DNA from: Pseudofulvibacter geojedonensis
GTDB lineage: Bacteria; Bacteroidota; Bacteroidia; Flavobacteriales; Flavobacteriaceae
Length of the DNA: 64,000 nt
Assembly: GCF_042675745.1 (NCBI RefSeq)
Contig: NZ_JBHTJM010000006.1
Span: 310,001-374,000, forward strand
Reading direction: 5' to 3'
Shown here: positions 1 to 8,457 of the stretch, one piece after another
How the letters are laid out: each line of letters starts with the position of its first letter
Numbering within the stretch: the first letter of the stretch is position 1
Made by a program: the position numbers and the translations under genes
Notes under the pieces: generated by a model
The model's database searches: none
What the model saw: the letters and a program-made list of their open reading frames with translations, nothing else
What the model was told of the DNA's origin: nothing

Positions 1-681
1 ATGCGGTAACACATCTATAACCTTTCCTTCTTCGTCTTTAGTTTCTTGTGCAATGCCTCTATAACACAGAATAGGATTTCCATACTCATCTTTTCTTGAT
101 CGTATAAATCCATTTTTATCTACTAATGCAAAAAGACCTGAGTGCTCAAATCCTCCAGGGGCTTTATCATCCATTGCTGCATAAATATTAAAACCTTTAT
201 TAGCCAACTCCATTATTTGCCCACCATCACCTGTCAGCATTTGCCAATTTTTCATTTTAATATCGTAACTATTCATATAAGTTTTCAAAACACTAGGAGT
301 ATCATGCCCCGGTTGTATTGTAAAAGACGCTATACCAAAATCATCATCTTTGATAAATGCCTGTTCAATCTCTTTCATATTTTTATTCATAATAGGACAA
401 ATAGTTGGGCAAGTGGTGAAGAAAAACTCAACCACATGTACTTTACCTTTAAAAAATTCGTTTCCAATCGTAATACTATCTTGATTAAGAAATTGATAAG
501 TTGGCACTTTATTAAACTTCACTAGATTAGAAGATTTTTTAATCTCTTTAACTGGCTCAACTTCATTTCTTCTATCTCTTACTACATCATCATTCGATAC
601 TCTATTGTATATTTTTGGAACTGCATAAATTCCAAATATTAAAATGATAAACGATATTCCTATGTATGACTTATTTTTCAT
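1..681 (-). CDS. SCO1/SenC family copper chaperone, 3' end cut by window edge
   Basis: The frame reads from an ATG at 681 through base 1 without a stop, giving 227 residues; only a few C-terminal residues are probably missing. Residues about 7-24 form one membrane anchor (ISFIILIFGIYA), so the rest should face the periplasm. The SCO copper site is visible: CPTIC with Cys91 and Cys95, and His180 in FEHSGLFALVDKNGF. SCO proteins deliver copper to the CuA centre of cytochrome oxidase subunit II, which fits the neighbouring oxidase genes. The start overlaps the end of the upstream gene by 11 bases, which implies translational coupling. Family assignment is firm; the exact metal-delivery role is inferred. 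Confidence 0.9.
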   Translation of the reverse strand, partial: MKNKSYIGISFIILIFGIYAVPKIYNRVSNDDVVRDRRNEVEPVKEIKKSSNLVKFNKVPTYQFLNQDSITIGNEFFKGKVHVVEFFFTTCPTICPIMNKNMKEIEQAFIKDDDFGIASFTIQPGHDTPSVLKTYMNSYDIKMKNWQMLTGDGGQIMELANKGFNIYAAMDDKAPGGFEHSGLFALVDKNGFIRSRKDEYGNPILCYRGIAQETKDEEGKVIDVLPH

Positions 682-1360
682 TTTTTTTCTTTTCATTAAT
701 CTTTAAAAAAGAATCTCTTCTACTTACTTTATAGTTCTTCTTTAACGCTAATTTATATTCAGCTATAACCATTTTTAAATCATCATCTAATTTCTTTCTA
801 ACTACAGCAATAGAAGCAGTATTATACCCTTTACTTTTTAAGTCTTTATCTTCTGTGTTGCAACGAACATTTCTTTCTTTATCTATGATAAAAACCTCGC
901 TAGTACCTAAATCATTAGCTAAACCTCCTAAGCCTTTTAATGAATTAAACACTCTCTTTATATCTTCTGGTTGACCAAATGCGAATTTCCAATTTTTAAT
1001 TTCTGTGTAATTACTTAAATCTTCTAAAAGAATATTCACCTTATCTTGAGTTCCCTCTGGCATTAGCATTAATACCTGAAAAGTATCATCGTAAATATAA
1101 TTCCCTTTGTAAACCTCTTGGTGTAGATTGTACACATTTGATTTCCTTTTCAACACATCATTACCCAAAAAACCTAACAACGTAACTTTATCAGACAAAG
1201 AAACACTATTACCTTGTGCATCTTTAAATCTTGATGTTTCAGATACATTTTTTGTTACCTCTGGAAGATGGGTGAAATTATACACACCTGAGGCAAAAAA
1301 AAGGTAAATAACGACAGGCAATATAAATAGTATAATTAATACAATATGCTTTTTACTCAC
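671..1360 (-). CDS. Membrane-anchored thioredoxin-fold-like protein of the oxidase cluster
   Basis: A 229-residue protein with an N-terminal membrane segment (residues about 5-24) followed by a soluble, presumably periplasmic domain. The order of segments resembles the SCO protein encoded immediately downstream: a strand-like VTLLGFLGND, a region ending in NWKFAFG, then SEVFIIDKERNVR. The CxxxC motif and the metal-binding His of SCO are absent. Its stop overlaps the SCO start, so the two are probably coupled. I do not recognise a named family. It could be a non-metal-binding SCO relative that helps oxidase assembly; that is inference from fold-like pattern and context. Confidence 0.75.
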   Translation of the reverse strand: MSKKHIVLIILFILPVVIYLFFASGVYNFTHLPEVTKNVSETSRFKDAQGNSVSLSDKVTLLGFLGNDVLKRKSNVYNLHQEVYKGNYIYDDTFQVLMLMPEGTQDKVNILLEDLSNYTEIKNWKFAFGQPEDIKRVFNSLKGLGGLANDLGTSEVFIIDKERNVRCNTEDKDLKSKGYNTASIAVVRKKLDDDLKMVIAEYKLALKKNYKVSRRDSFLKINEKKKNEK

Positions 1361-1390
1361 AACAACTCTTTTTATAATAGTACAAAAATA

Positions 1391-1418
1391 AAAAAGGCGG
1401 TTTAAAAAAACCGCCTTT
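1391..1418 (-). terminator. Rho-independent terminator after the subunit IV gene
   Basis: Stem AAAGGCGGTTT (1393-1403) pairs with AAACCGCCTTT (1408-1418); the minus strand then runs into a T tract. It lies between the subunit IV gene and the thioredoxin-like gene, so it may end or attenuate the upstream ctaB-cox transcript before the SCO pair. Confidence 0.75.
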
Positions 1419-1435
1419 ACAATAAATATGTTCTG

Positions 1436-1816
1436 TTAAAAATCTCTTGTTACAAAAGACCTTTTCATTATTTCATAAATATAATCTCCTTCTACTAACA
1501 CTATAAAGCTTAAGTATAGTATTAAGAAGATTGCTGTCCATACAACCGAACGTCTGAACCATTTCTTTTCTCCATCCATGTGCATGAATGACCAAGTAAT
1601 ATAATACGCTTTATATACTGTTAAAATAATAAACACCCAGTTTAATAATTTCATTCCTAGTATTTTAGTATCAACTAAGAATGCTGGCTTGATAATACCT
1701 AAAATAACCTCTACTATTGTTACAACAGATAGTAACCAAAATACCATCCATATTTTACTAACATTGCTTTTTGGTTTTATGAACCCTCCTAAAATAGGTT
1801 TAATTTCGTGTCCCAT
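1436..1816 (-). CDS. Cytochrome c oxidase subunit IV-like (prokaryotic)
   Basis: A 126-residue membrane protein with three hydrophobic segments (about residues 21-41, 57-75 and 92-110), which is the size and topology of the small subunit IV (COX4/CyoD type) of bacterial haem-copper oxidases. It is the fourth gene of the same-strand run ctaB, two subunit III genes, subunit IV, so it likely stabilises the aa3 oxidase. Sequence motifs are weak in this family; the call rests on topology, length and position. Confidence 0.75.
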   Translation of the reverse strand: MGHEIKPILGGFIKPKSNVSKIWMVFWLLSVVTIVEVILGIIKPAFLVDTKILGMKLLNWVFIILTVYKAYYITWSFMHMDGEKKWFRRSVVWTAIFLILYLSFIVLVEGDYIYEIMKRSFVTRDF

Positions 1817-1853
1817 TTGATATCTTATTATAAATATTTATTATCTCTTTTTA

Positions 1854-2828
1854 TTAAACTAAGTAGAAGAATGTAAATACGAATACCCATACTAAATCTA
1901 CAAAGTGCCAGTACAATCCAACTTTCTCTACCATTTCATAATGACCTCTTCTTTCATAAGTTCCTATAATAACATTAAAGAAAACTAAAATGTTAAACAT
2001 AACCCCTGAGAATACGTGGAAACCGTGGAATCCAGTAATAAAGAAAAAGAAATCTGCAAATAACGGATGACCATACTCATTTTCTTTTAAGTTAGCACCC
2101 TCTACAGTTTTAACACCTTGAGCTAACTTAGCTACTGAAGCATCTCTATCTAAAACAATCTTGTGTCCTTTCTCATCTAACTTTTGAATTCTAACTCTTA
2201 ATTCAGGATGTGCAGCAAAAGACTTAGTTACATCTGCCATTGTATACTTAGGCAATTGTTTTTCACTCTTAAACCAAATACCTTCATTAGATTGATGAGT
2301 TGTTCTATCTATATGAGCAGCTTTAACAAAATCATCCATTTTTACACGCTTACCATCTGCATCTGTGAATTGGATAATATCACCTGATAGTGTTTTAACA
2401 GCACCATACTCTCCTTTTATAAAGTTTTTCCACTCCCAAGCCTGAGAACCCACGAATATTGCTCCACCAATAATAGTTAAGAACATGTAAATTATTACTT
2501 TATTCTTTTTCATCTGGTGTCCAGCATCTACAGCTAATACCATAGTTACAGAAGAGAATATTAAGATAAAGGTCATCAATGCAACATAGTACATTGGTGC
2601 ATCTACTCCATGTAAAAACGGAAAGTGATTAAACACCTCATCGGCTATCGGCCAAGCATCTATATATTTATATCTAGAAAATCCGTAAGCAGCAATAAAC
2701 CCTGAAAATGTTAAGGCATCTGATAAGATGAAAAACCACATCATCATTTTACCATAACTTATACCAAAAGGCCTTCTTCCGCCTTCCCAAGCTTTACCGT
2801 CTGTGTTTGCAGCAACTGTTGCTCCCAT
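1854..2828 (-). CDS. Cytochrome c oxidase subunit III (long form)
   Basis: A 324-residue haem-copper oxidase subunit III. The N-terminal half has membrane segments such as KMMMWFFILSDALTFSGF; the C-terminal half carries the family signature FFFFITGFHGFHVFSG and ends YWHFVDLVWVFVFTFFYLV. Between residues about 140 and 255 a hydrophilic insertion of more than 100 residues separates the membrane segments, which makes it much longer than the second copy beside it (194 residues). It should be an integral inner-membrane subunit of the aa3 oxidase. It lies 50 bases downstream of the second subunit III gene. Confidence 0.9.
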   Translation of the reverse strand: MGATVAANTDGKAWEGGRRPFGISYGKMMMWFFILSDALTFSGFIAAYGFSRYKYIDAWPIADEVFNHFPFLHGVDAPMYYVALMTFILIFSSVTMVLAVDAGHQMKKNKVIIYMFLTIIGGAIFVGSQAWEWKNFIKGEYGAVKTLSGDIIQFTDADGKRVKMDDFVKAAHIDRTTHQSNEGIWFKSEKQLPKYTMADVTKSFAAHPELRVRIQKLDEKGHKIVLDRDASVAKLAQGVKTVEGANLKENEYGHPLFADFFFFITGFHGFHVFSGVMFNILVFFNVIIGTYERRGHYEMVEKVGLYWHFVDLVWVFVFTFFYLV

Positions 2829-2878
2829 ATTAATTAACTCAAGTTAAAATTAAAATTTTTCAAAAATACGTTTTTTTA

Positions 2879-3463
2879 TTATCTAACGAAATAGAAAAAT
2901 AAAAACAAATACACCCATAAGAAATCTAAAAAGTGCCAAAAGCTTACACCTAGCTCTAAACCAAGGGTTTTGCCATTACTATATCGTTGTTTATAATGGT
3001 TATAAATTACAACCAAAAGCACTATAACACCCGAAACAAGGTGTGCTAGATGTAATACCATTAAAATATACATAAAAGAAGTAGTAACATTACTTGTTGG
3101 ACCCGTAAAATGGACCCCTGAGCTCTCTCTAATAAAATTGAACCCACTGAATTGGAAATAGACAAATGCTAAACCTAAAAACAAAGTAATAATTAACAGT
3201 ATTAAACCTTGAGATGCATTACCTGCCGTTATCTGCTTTTTCGCAAAATGAATAACTACACTACTTAACACTATAGCTATTGTGCTAAAAAAAAGTGCTT
3301 GAGGTATTTCGAAATTATTTATCCAATCTGGTCTAGACTTACTAACTATAACTGCACTAGTTAACCCTGCAAAAGTCATAAACATACTCAGCATTCCAAA
3401 CCAAAGCATCATTTTCTTGGCTCTGTTTGTTTTTTCCTGATGACTACCTTGTGTTAAATCCAT
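2879..3463 (-). CDS. Cytochrome c oxidase subunit III (short form)
   Basis: A 194-residue protein with five hydrophobic segments and the subunit III ending SFWHFLDFLWVYLFLFFYFV; HLAHLVSG matches the conserved helix found as HGFHVFSG in the neighbouring copy. The start codon abuts the ctaB stop codon (TAAATG), so the two are translationally coupled. Two tandem subunit III genes suggest either that both assemble in one oxidase, as two halves of a larger subunit III, or that they serve alternative oxidase forms; the sequence does not decide this. Confidence 0.9.
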   Translation of the reverse strand: MDLTQGSHQEKTNRAKKMMLWFGMLSMFMTFAGLTSAVIVSKSRPDWINNFEIPQALFFSTIAIVLSSVVIHFAKKQITAGNASQGLILLIITLFLGLAFVYFQFSGFNFIRESSGVHFTGPTSNVTTSFMYILMVLHLAHLVSGVIVLLVVIYNHYKQRYSNGKTLGLELGVSFWHFLDFLWVYLFLFFYFVR

Positions 3464-4357
3464 TTACTGTAAAAATTTATCAATAACATATACTATTTGC
3501 ACTAATGTAATATATGAAACACTCGCCAACATTAACTGTCTGGCTGTTTTAGCATCCATTTTTCTATATAATAAAATGGCATAGTATAACATTCCTAATC
3601 CAAATAAGAATACAATTATAGCTGCCACTACAGATAACTTAAGCGAACCTGTAAAACCAAAAACTGGAATAATAGACGCTAGAATTGTCCAAACAGTATA
3701 TAATATTGTTTGTGCTGCTGTTGCTTTATCTTTTTTACCTGTAGGCAACATAAAGAAACCCGCTTTTTCGTAATCTTCATATAAAAACCAGCCAATAGCC
3801 CAAAAGTGAGGAAACTGCCATAAAAATTGCATCATAAAAAGCGTTCCTGGCTCTATTCCAAAATCGTTTGTAGCTGCTACCCAACCTAACATAAATGGTA
3901 TAGCTCCTGGAAAAGCTCCGATAAACACTGCCAATGGTGTTTTAGTTTTTAAAGGCGTATATAAACTTACATACATGAAGATAGAAATAGCACCAAAAAA
4001 AGCTGACTTTGGATTTATTATAAATAATAACGCTATCCCTATAATTGTTAACAAGGTTGCAATGACAAAAGCCATTTTAACGGATATTTTTCCTGAAGGA
4101 ATTGGACGATTTTTAGTCCTATCCATTAACTTATCTAAGTCTCTTTCTATAATCTGATTATAAGCATTAGAGGCTCCTACCATACAATAACCACCAACAG
4201 AGAGCAATAACAATACTTGCCAATCTACTTCTCTTCCTACTGCTATTAAATATCCAGCTACAGAAGAAAAAACAACACTTAAAGCCAAACGGTGTTTGGT
4301 TATTGCTTTAAAATCGGTAAAATAATTACGTTTATATGTGATATCTGTCGTACTCAA
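3464..4357 (-). CDS. ctaB: Protoheme IX farnesyltransferase (haem O synthase)
   Basis: A 297-residue UbiA-type prenyltransferase with about eight membrane segments. The first Asp-rich site is visible as NAYNQIIERDLDKLMDRT (about residues 84-101), followed by KNRPIPSG; the second substrate region is around FLWQFPHFWAIGW. It converts haem B to haem O, the precursor of the haem A needed by the aa3 oxidase encoded elsewhere in the window. It begins the minus-strand oxidase maturation run and abuts the short subunit III gene. Confidence 0.95.
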   Translation of the reverse strand: MSTTDITYKRNYFTDFKAITKHRLALSVVFSSVAGYLIAVGREVDWQVLLLLSVGGYCMVGASNAYNQIIERDLDKLMDRTKNRPIPSGKISVKMAFVIATLLTIIGIALLFIINPKSAFFGAISIFMYVSLYTPLKTKTPLAVFIGAFPGAIPFMLGWVAATNDFGIEPGTLFMMQFLWQFPHFWAIGWFLYEDYEKAGFFMLPTGKKDKATAAQTILYTVWTILASIIPVFGFTGSLKLSVVAAIIVFLFGLGMLYYAILLYRKMDAKTARQLMLASVSYITLVQIVYVIDKFLQ

Positions 4358-4382
4358 GTTTTTACCTGGTTAAAATTGTCTG

Positions 4383-4390
4383 CAAAATTA
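4383..4390 (-). promoter_or_regulatory. TAnnTTTG -7 box upstream of ctaB
   Basis: On the minus strand the box reads TAATTTTG, matching the Bacteroidota -7 consensus TAnnTTTG, 26 bases before the ctaB start. No clear TTG -33 element is found at the usual spacing, so the call is moderate. Upstream to 4513 I see nothing else. Confidence 0.5.
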
Positions 4391-4513
4391 CTGTTTTTTA
4401 TTGATTGAGGGTTTATAATTAGTCATGAAATTTACATAACTCATATTCTTTTATAAATTTCTCACAAACAAACTCGATCAGTTCAAACCTCTTATAGATA
4501 AGCCTTAATATTA

Positions 4514-6598
4514 TTAAAAATCGAAATACCAGTTAAAAATATCTGTTCTAAACCCAAAGTTTACCCAAGTAGTATTTTTTTCAAAACCTTCAGGAACATC
4601 TGTTGGCGAAAAACTTCTTTGAGTAATGTTTACAAATGCCTTTAAATTGGTAGAAGGATTTATTAAATAACCGGCTTGTAAATCTGCAATAAAAACATTG
4701 GTTTTATTTCCTTGTAGAATATTAATATTATTGTCTGACGGCCTTAAATCGTTATTTACAAAAATATCACCTCCATAACTCACTCCATCACCAGTATCAA
4801 GACCTCTTTGCCCATAAATTAATTTAGCCATACCATACCAACGCTTATAATTATAATGAGCAATCCCTACAAACTCTCTAAAGTTAGCCCCCCATAAATG
4901 TGCCATTGATTGGTTATTATGACCATAATTTAACAATAACTCATCATGAGAATATGTATAAGGTCTCACTTGGTTATACTCAGCTTGCAACATCAAGTTT
5001 CTTACTTTAAATGCATTATAGTATTTAACACCTAACTGATACCCTAATTTGTTTTTCCAACTTTTATTAGACCCAAAAATATCTTTAGATGAAAATTCGT
5101 CTATTATAAGTTGACCATAAGTATTGATATTATTATTTACTTTATACTTCCCACTCAATCCTATTAACGCATTACCTGCTCTTGATCCTGTAGAAAACTC
5201 AATAGCTCTGTAAAAAATAACTGGATTTAAATAATTAATATCAAAACCTCTATTATTAGTATCTGTCCATAAAACAGATTCAAAAAAACCTAAGTTTAGT
5301 CTTTTAGTAACATTCCAACTTAAATTATGAGTAGCCATATATTTGGTTGCAAAAGCACCATCTACCGTAGCTTCTGGACGAACATCTTTTAACCACATCC
5401 ATGTATTAGTATATTTTATTTTCCAGAAAGAAGTGTTTAGCTTTAAATAAGGATACGGGCTAGCCGCATCGCTAGTAAACAAAGATCGATAACCGTCTCC
5501 TATAAAATTCTTTCCATGTCCAAATTGAGCCGTAAACATATCACTTGCCCTATAAGAAACATAACCTTCTGCTAAAGGATAGTCATAACTATCTGTTTTA
5601 AATGCTTTGGCAATTCCTCTACCAGGAATTATTGCTGGGTTCCCTCCATCTGGCCTAATACTTTCGGCATAGGCATTTACATAATCTGCAAACCTACCTT
5701 GACTTTCAAAAACTGTAGCCGAAAAATTTATTTTCTTACCTAAACCTCCTTGTACTGAAAAAGCCCTTGTATTATTATAAGTACTAGAAATATCACTTTG
5801 TAAATCCTTTCCTAATTGCAAATCGGCAACTATATCACCTGTAAACCAATAATCCTTTCCCTTAATTGAAAGCAAATGTTCATTCCAAAACTTTTTACCC
5901 AACCAAGTAGTTTTCTCTTTTTGTAAACTTTTTAAATTCTCTTCGAAATTATAGTATTTGCTTACAGTGTTGTAATCATACGGTTTTACAGATGTGTGTG
6001 TATTGTTTCCAAGAACATTCATATTAGCATCAAAGCGCGCATAATTTTGATGTGTAAATGGTATGTTTAAACCACTAGAGTACTGTTCTAACTCGGCTTT
6101 TTGTAAATTAACCAAACTATCGTATTCCATTGCAGCTGCCTCTAACTTATTTTGTGGTTGATTTGCAATCATATTTTCTGATGATTGCCCAACCCATTCT
6201 AAAGAAGGAACTAATACCTGCATGCTAAACTGCGTATATACTGGTTTACCATCAAAGGTAGCTGGTTGAACTTTTGGAAAACTATTAAAAGTTTTCTCTA
6301 CCTCTTCTTTTAGCTCTGCATAAGTAGCCTTTGTGTATAATAGCTTAAAATCCCCTTCTTTGGTCACTTCAAATAAGATGTTCATACTACCTATATATTC
6401 ATCTTGAACAACAACTTCGGGCAATACAAACTCTTTCTTAAAAGCTGCTTGCACTTGGTCTTTAAAGCAAGCAGGCAATTCTTTTATCACTGTACTATCA
6501 CAAGCCTTAAAAACAGGATATTTTTCGTATTCATTAACTACTTGTGCATTTGTTGTAAACGACAATAAAACAATAAGTAATAGGGCTATGCGCTTCAT
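4514..6598 (-). CDS. RemB-like gliding-motility outer-membrane protein with N-terminal TonB-C-like domain
   Basis: A protein of about 694 residues. I chose the ATG at 6598 because MKRIALLLIVLLSFTTNAQ is a clean signal peptide; an upstream in-frame start at 6637 only adds a poor leader. Residues about 20-140 resemble the C-terminal domain of the two TonB proteins encoded next door: YPVFKACD, a second Cys, FNSFPKVQPATFDGKPV and QFSMQV line up in order. The remainder (KYYNFEENLKSLQ, WLGKKFWNEHLL, DYWFTGDI) looks like the RemB/Wzi-type outer-membrane barrel of Flavobacteriia, ending in an aromatic-rich NWYFDF. The RemB name is from memory of the family and is moderately sure; a periplasmic/outer-membrane location is well supported. 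Confidence 0.7.
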   Translation of the reverse strand: MKRIALLLIVLLSFTTNAQVVNEYEKYPVFKACDSTVIKELPACFKDQVQAAFKKEFVLPEVVVQDEYIGSMNILFEVTKEGDFKLLYTKATYAELKEEVEKTFNSFPKVQPATFDGKPVYTQFSMQVLVPSLEWVGQSSENMIANQPQNKLEAAAMEYDSLVNLQKAELEQYSSGLNIPFTHQNYARFDANMNVLGNNTHTSVKPYDYNTVSKYYNFEENLKSLQKEKTTWLGKKFWNEHLLSIKGKDYWFTGDIVADLQLGKDLQSDISSTYNNTRAFSVQGGLGKKINFSATVFESQGRFADYVNAYAESIRPDGGNPAIIPGRGIAKAFKTDSYDYPLAEGYVSYRASDMFTAQFGHGKNFIGDGYRSLFTSDAASPYPYLKLNTSFWKIKYTNTWMWLKDVRPEATVDGAFATKYMATHNLSWNVTKRLNLGFFESVLWTDTNNRGFDINYLNPVIFYRAIEFSTGSRAGNALIGLSGKYKVNNNINTYGQLIIDEFSSKDIFGSNKSWKNKLGYQLGVKYYNAFKVRNLMLQAEYNQVRPYTYSHDELLLNYGHNNQSMAHLWGANFREFVGIAHYNYKRWYGMAKLIYGQRGLDTGDGVSYGGDIFVNNDLRPSDNNINILQGNKTNVFIADLQAGYLINPSTNLKAFVNITQRSFSPTDVPEGFEKNTTWVNFGFRTDIFNWYFDF

Positions 6599-6644
6599 AA
6601 ACATCATTATTAATTCAGCGAAAATACAACAATACATCTTAGCA

Positions 6645-6675
6645 TAAAAAAATCCTACTCTATTTGAGTAGGATT
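6645..6675 (-). terminator. Rho-independent terminator of the first TonB gene
   Basis: Stem AATCCTACTC (6651-6660) and GAGTAGGATT (6666-6675) with a five-base loop, followed on the minus strand by seven T residues. It separates the TonB gene at 6703 from the RemB-like gene. Confidence 0.85.
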
Positions 6676-6702
6676 GATTTTAAACGTTCTATTGTTTTTA
6701 AG

Positions 6703-7500
6703 TTAATCGTTTACTTGAAACGATATTGGTAAAGCATAACGCACTGGTACTTTTTTATACCCTTGCTTTGCAGGTTTCATTTTAGGCAATGAATTAACTG
6801 CTTTTATAGCTTCTTTTTGCAAAGCAGGATGAGCAGCTCTAGCCTGAACATCTACCACCTCTCCTTTATCATTTATAACAAATGCCACATTTATTCGTTG
6901 CTTACCTGTAATACCGTTTTCTGCAGCTACTTCTGAGTCAAACTTTTTATTAATGTGTTTGGCTATTTTTTTAGAAAAGCACTCCATTTGTTTCTTCTTA
7001 TCAGAGAACTTCTCACATCCTGGAAATAAAGGTAACGATTGAACTAAGTTAACAGGTATAGGATCAATATCTACCGGCCCTTCATCAATAGGTTCTTTAA
7101 ACTCCACCTTCACATTTGAAGGAACAACTTTTTTTTCATCTTCAAACAACTTCTTTTCAATTTCTTTATCATTATCTACTTCCTGATATTTATCAAACAC
7201 TTTTGGTTGCTTTTGCTTAACAACCTCTCTCTTTTCTATAACTTTTTCTTCTTCAATAACATAATTATCATTGAATGCTATTTCCATTACTTCTTCATCA
7301 ATTTTAGTTGGATGAAATACAATTTCTTTCTTCTCAAATTTTAACTGGAATACCCCAAATACCACAAAAAGTGTTACTATGAGTCCGATTTGAAAATGTA
7401 AGCCACCATTTTTTCGTAAATTTGCTTGGTGCTTCTTTTCTCTCATTGAAAGCTCTCTCTTTCCTTGATTGGCTTTCTTTTTAAAAATGTTTAAATGCAT
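6703..7500 (-). CDS. Energy transducer TonB family protein
   Basis: A 265-residue inner-membrane-anchored protein: cytoplasmic Lys/Arg-rich N-terminus, one membrane helix (GLIVTLFVVFGVFQL, about residues 39-53), a charged Glu/Lys linker, and a C-terminal TonB domain (about 155-265) containing LFPGCEKF, GEVVDVQARAAHPAL, SLPKMKPAKQ and YALPISFQV. TonB couples proton-motive force to outer-membrane receptors. It follows a second TonB gene, from which it is separated by a terminator, so the two are probably independent units. The linker here is acidic and lysine-rich and lacks the proline run of the other copy. Confidence 0.85.
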   Translation of the reverse strand: MHLNIFKKKANQGKRELSMREKKHQANLRKNGGLHFQIGLIVTLFVVFGVFQLKFEKKEIVFHPTKIDEEVMEIAFNDNYVIEEEKVIEKREVVKQKQPKVFDKYQEVDNDKEIEKKLFEDEKKVVPSNVKVEFKEPIDEGPVDIDPIPVNLVQSLPLFPGCEKFSDKKKQMECFSKKIAKHINKKFDSEVAAENGITGKQRINVAFVINDKGEVVDVQARAAHPALQKEAIKAVNSLPKMKPAKQGYKKVPVRYALPISFQVND

Positions 7501-7628
7501 ACTAAATTGGTTTTAAGTTAATAATTTAATTCCCATTAAGTTTTCTAAAATTTCTCGATGAGCGCGCACTTTTCAAGATTGTTAAAAAAAACTTAATGTT
7601 AGAAATCTAAACATCAAGAAGCGTACCA

Positions 7629-7657
7629 AAAAAAATCCCGAGCAATGCTCGGGATTT
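7629..7657 (-). terminator. Rho-independent terminator between the two TonB genes
   Basis: Stem AAATCCCGAGC (7633-7643) pairs with GCTCGGGATTT (7647-7657) around a three-base loop; the minus strand continues into a tract of eight T residues. It ends transcription from the TonB gene at 7682-8404. Confidence 0.9.
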
Positions 7658-7681
7658 AATTTTTATATAAAATAAGAACTT

Positions 7682-8404
7682 TTAGTCTTGTACCTGAAAC
7701 TTAATTGGTAGTGCATAAGGTACGGTTACAGATTTACCTCTTTGCTTACCTGGTTTCATTTTAGGCAATGATTTAATTACACGCTCGGCTTCTTTTTGTA
7801 AAGCAGGGTGTGGTGCTCTTGCTCTTACACCTACAATATTACCAGTTTTATCTATTTTAAAAGCAACTGCAATTCTTTGCACTCCAGACAATCCTAAATC
7901 TGCAGCTAAATCTGTGTTGAACTTTTTATTTACGTGCTTTGTAATTTTTTCAGACATACATTTTTTTCTGTCTGCATTGTTCTTCTTTTTTTCACATCCA
8001 GGGAAAACTGGTACGTTCTCAATTACAGAGAAAGGAACCTCAACATCTTCCTCTACTTCTTCTACCTCTACTTCTTCTACCTCTACAATTTCTTCAGCTT
8101 CATCTGTCTCTGTAGATTCGATTACAGTTTCCTCTATCTCCTCTTCATCTTCAACAACTTCTATTACTTCTGGAGCTGCTGGTGGTGGAGGTGGTGGAGG
8201 TGGTGGAGTATTGATATTCGTTAATGGAATTTCTTCTTCATCTTCCATATCTATATTTAACTGTGCTATGTCTAAATCTATAGCATCATACGTTTTATGA
8301 TTAATTGCTAAAAAAGTAATTAACATAACTGCAGCTATACCAACAGCGTAGTAAAACGCACTGTTTTTCTTGATATCTGCTTTTGGATTTTTCTTTGGTT
8401 CCAT
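7682..8404 (-). CDS. Energy transducer TonB family protein (proline-rich)
   Basis: A 240-residue TonB protein: short cytoplasmic tail, membrane helix (FYYAVGIAAVMLITFLAI, about residues 17-34), a periplasmic linker with nine consecutive prolines near residue 70 followed by a run of Glu/Val repeats, and a C-terminal TonB domain with VFPGCEKK, GNIVGVRARAPHPAL, SLPKMKPGKQ and YALPIKFQV. Long open frames antisense to the linker are by-products of its repetitive codons. The C-terminal domain is closely similar to that of the neighbouring TonB, indicating tandem duplication. Confidence 0.9.
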   Translation of the reverse strand: MEPKKNPKADIKKNSAFYYAVGIAAVMLITFLAINHKTYDAIDLDIAQLNIDMEDEEEIPLTNINTPPPPPPPPPAAPEVIEVVEDEEEIEETVIESTETDEAEEIVEVEEVEVEEVEEDVEVPFSVIENVPVFPGCEKKKNNADRKKCMSEKITKHVNKKFNTDLAADLGLSGVQRIAVAFKIDKTGNIVGVRARAPHPALQKEAERVIKSLPKMKPGKQRGKSVTVPYALPIKFQVQD

Positions 8405-8457
8405 CGTTCTAAAATTTTATAGAGGCTAAATTAACCAATTATTTACTAAAAATGCAA

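Noticed and set aside
6599..6637. Longer start for the RemB-like protein
   Set aside because: The upstream extension would bury the signal peptide behind a cysteine-containing leader that does not fit export.
7914..8300. Two long plus-strand open frames opposite the TonB gene
   Set aside because: They mirror the repetitive Glu/Val/Pro codons of the TonB linker; low-complexity serine-rich or aromatic-rich translations, no start context.
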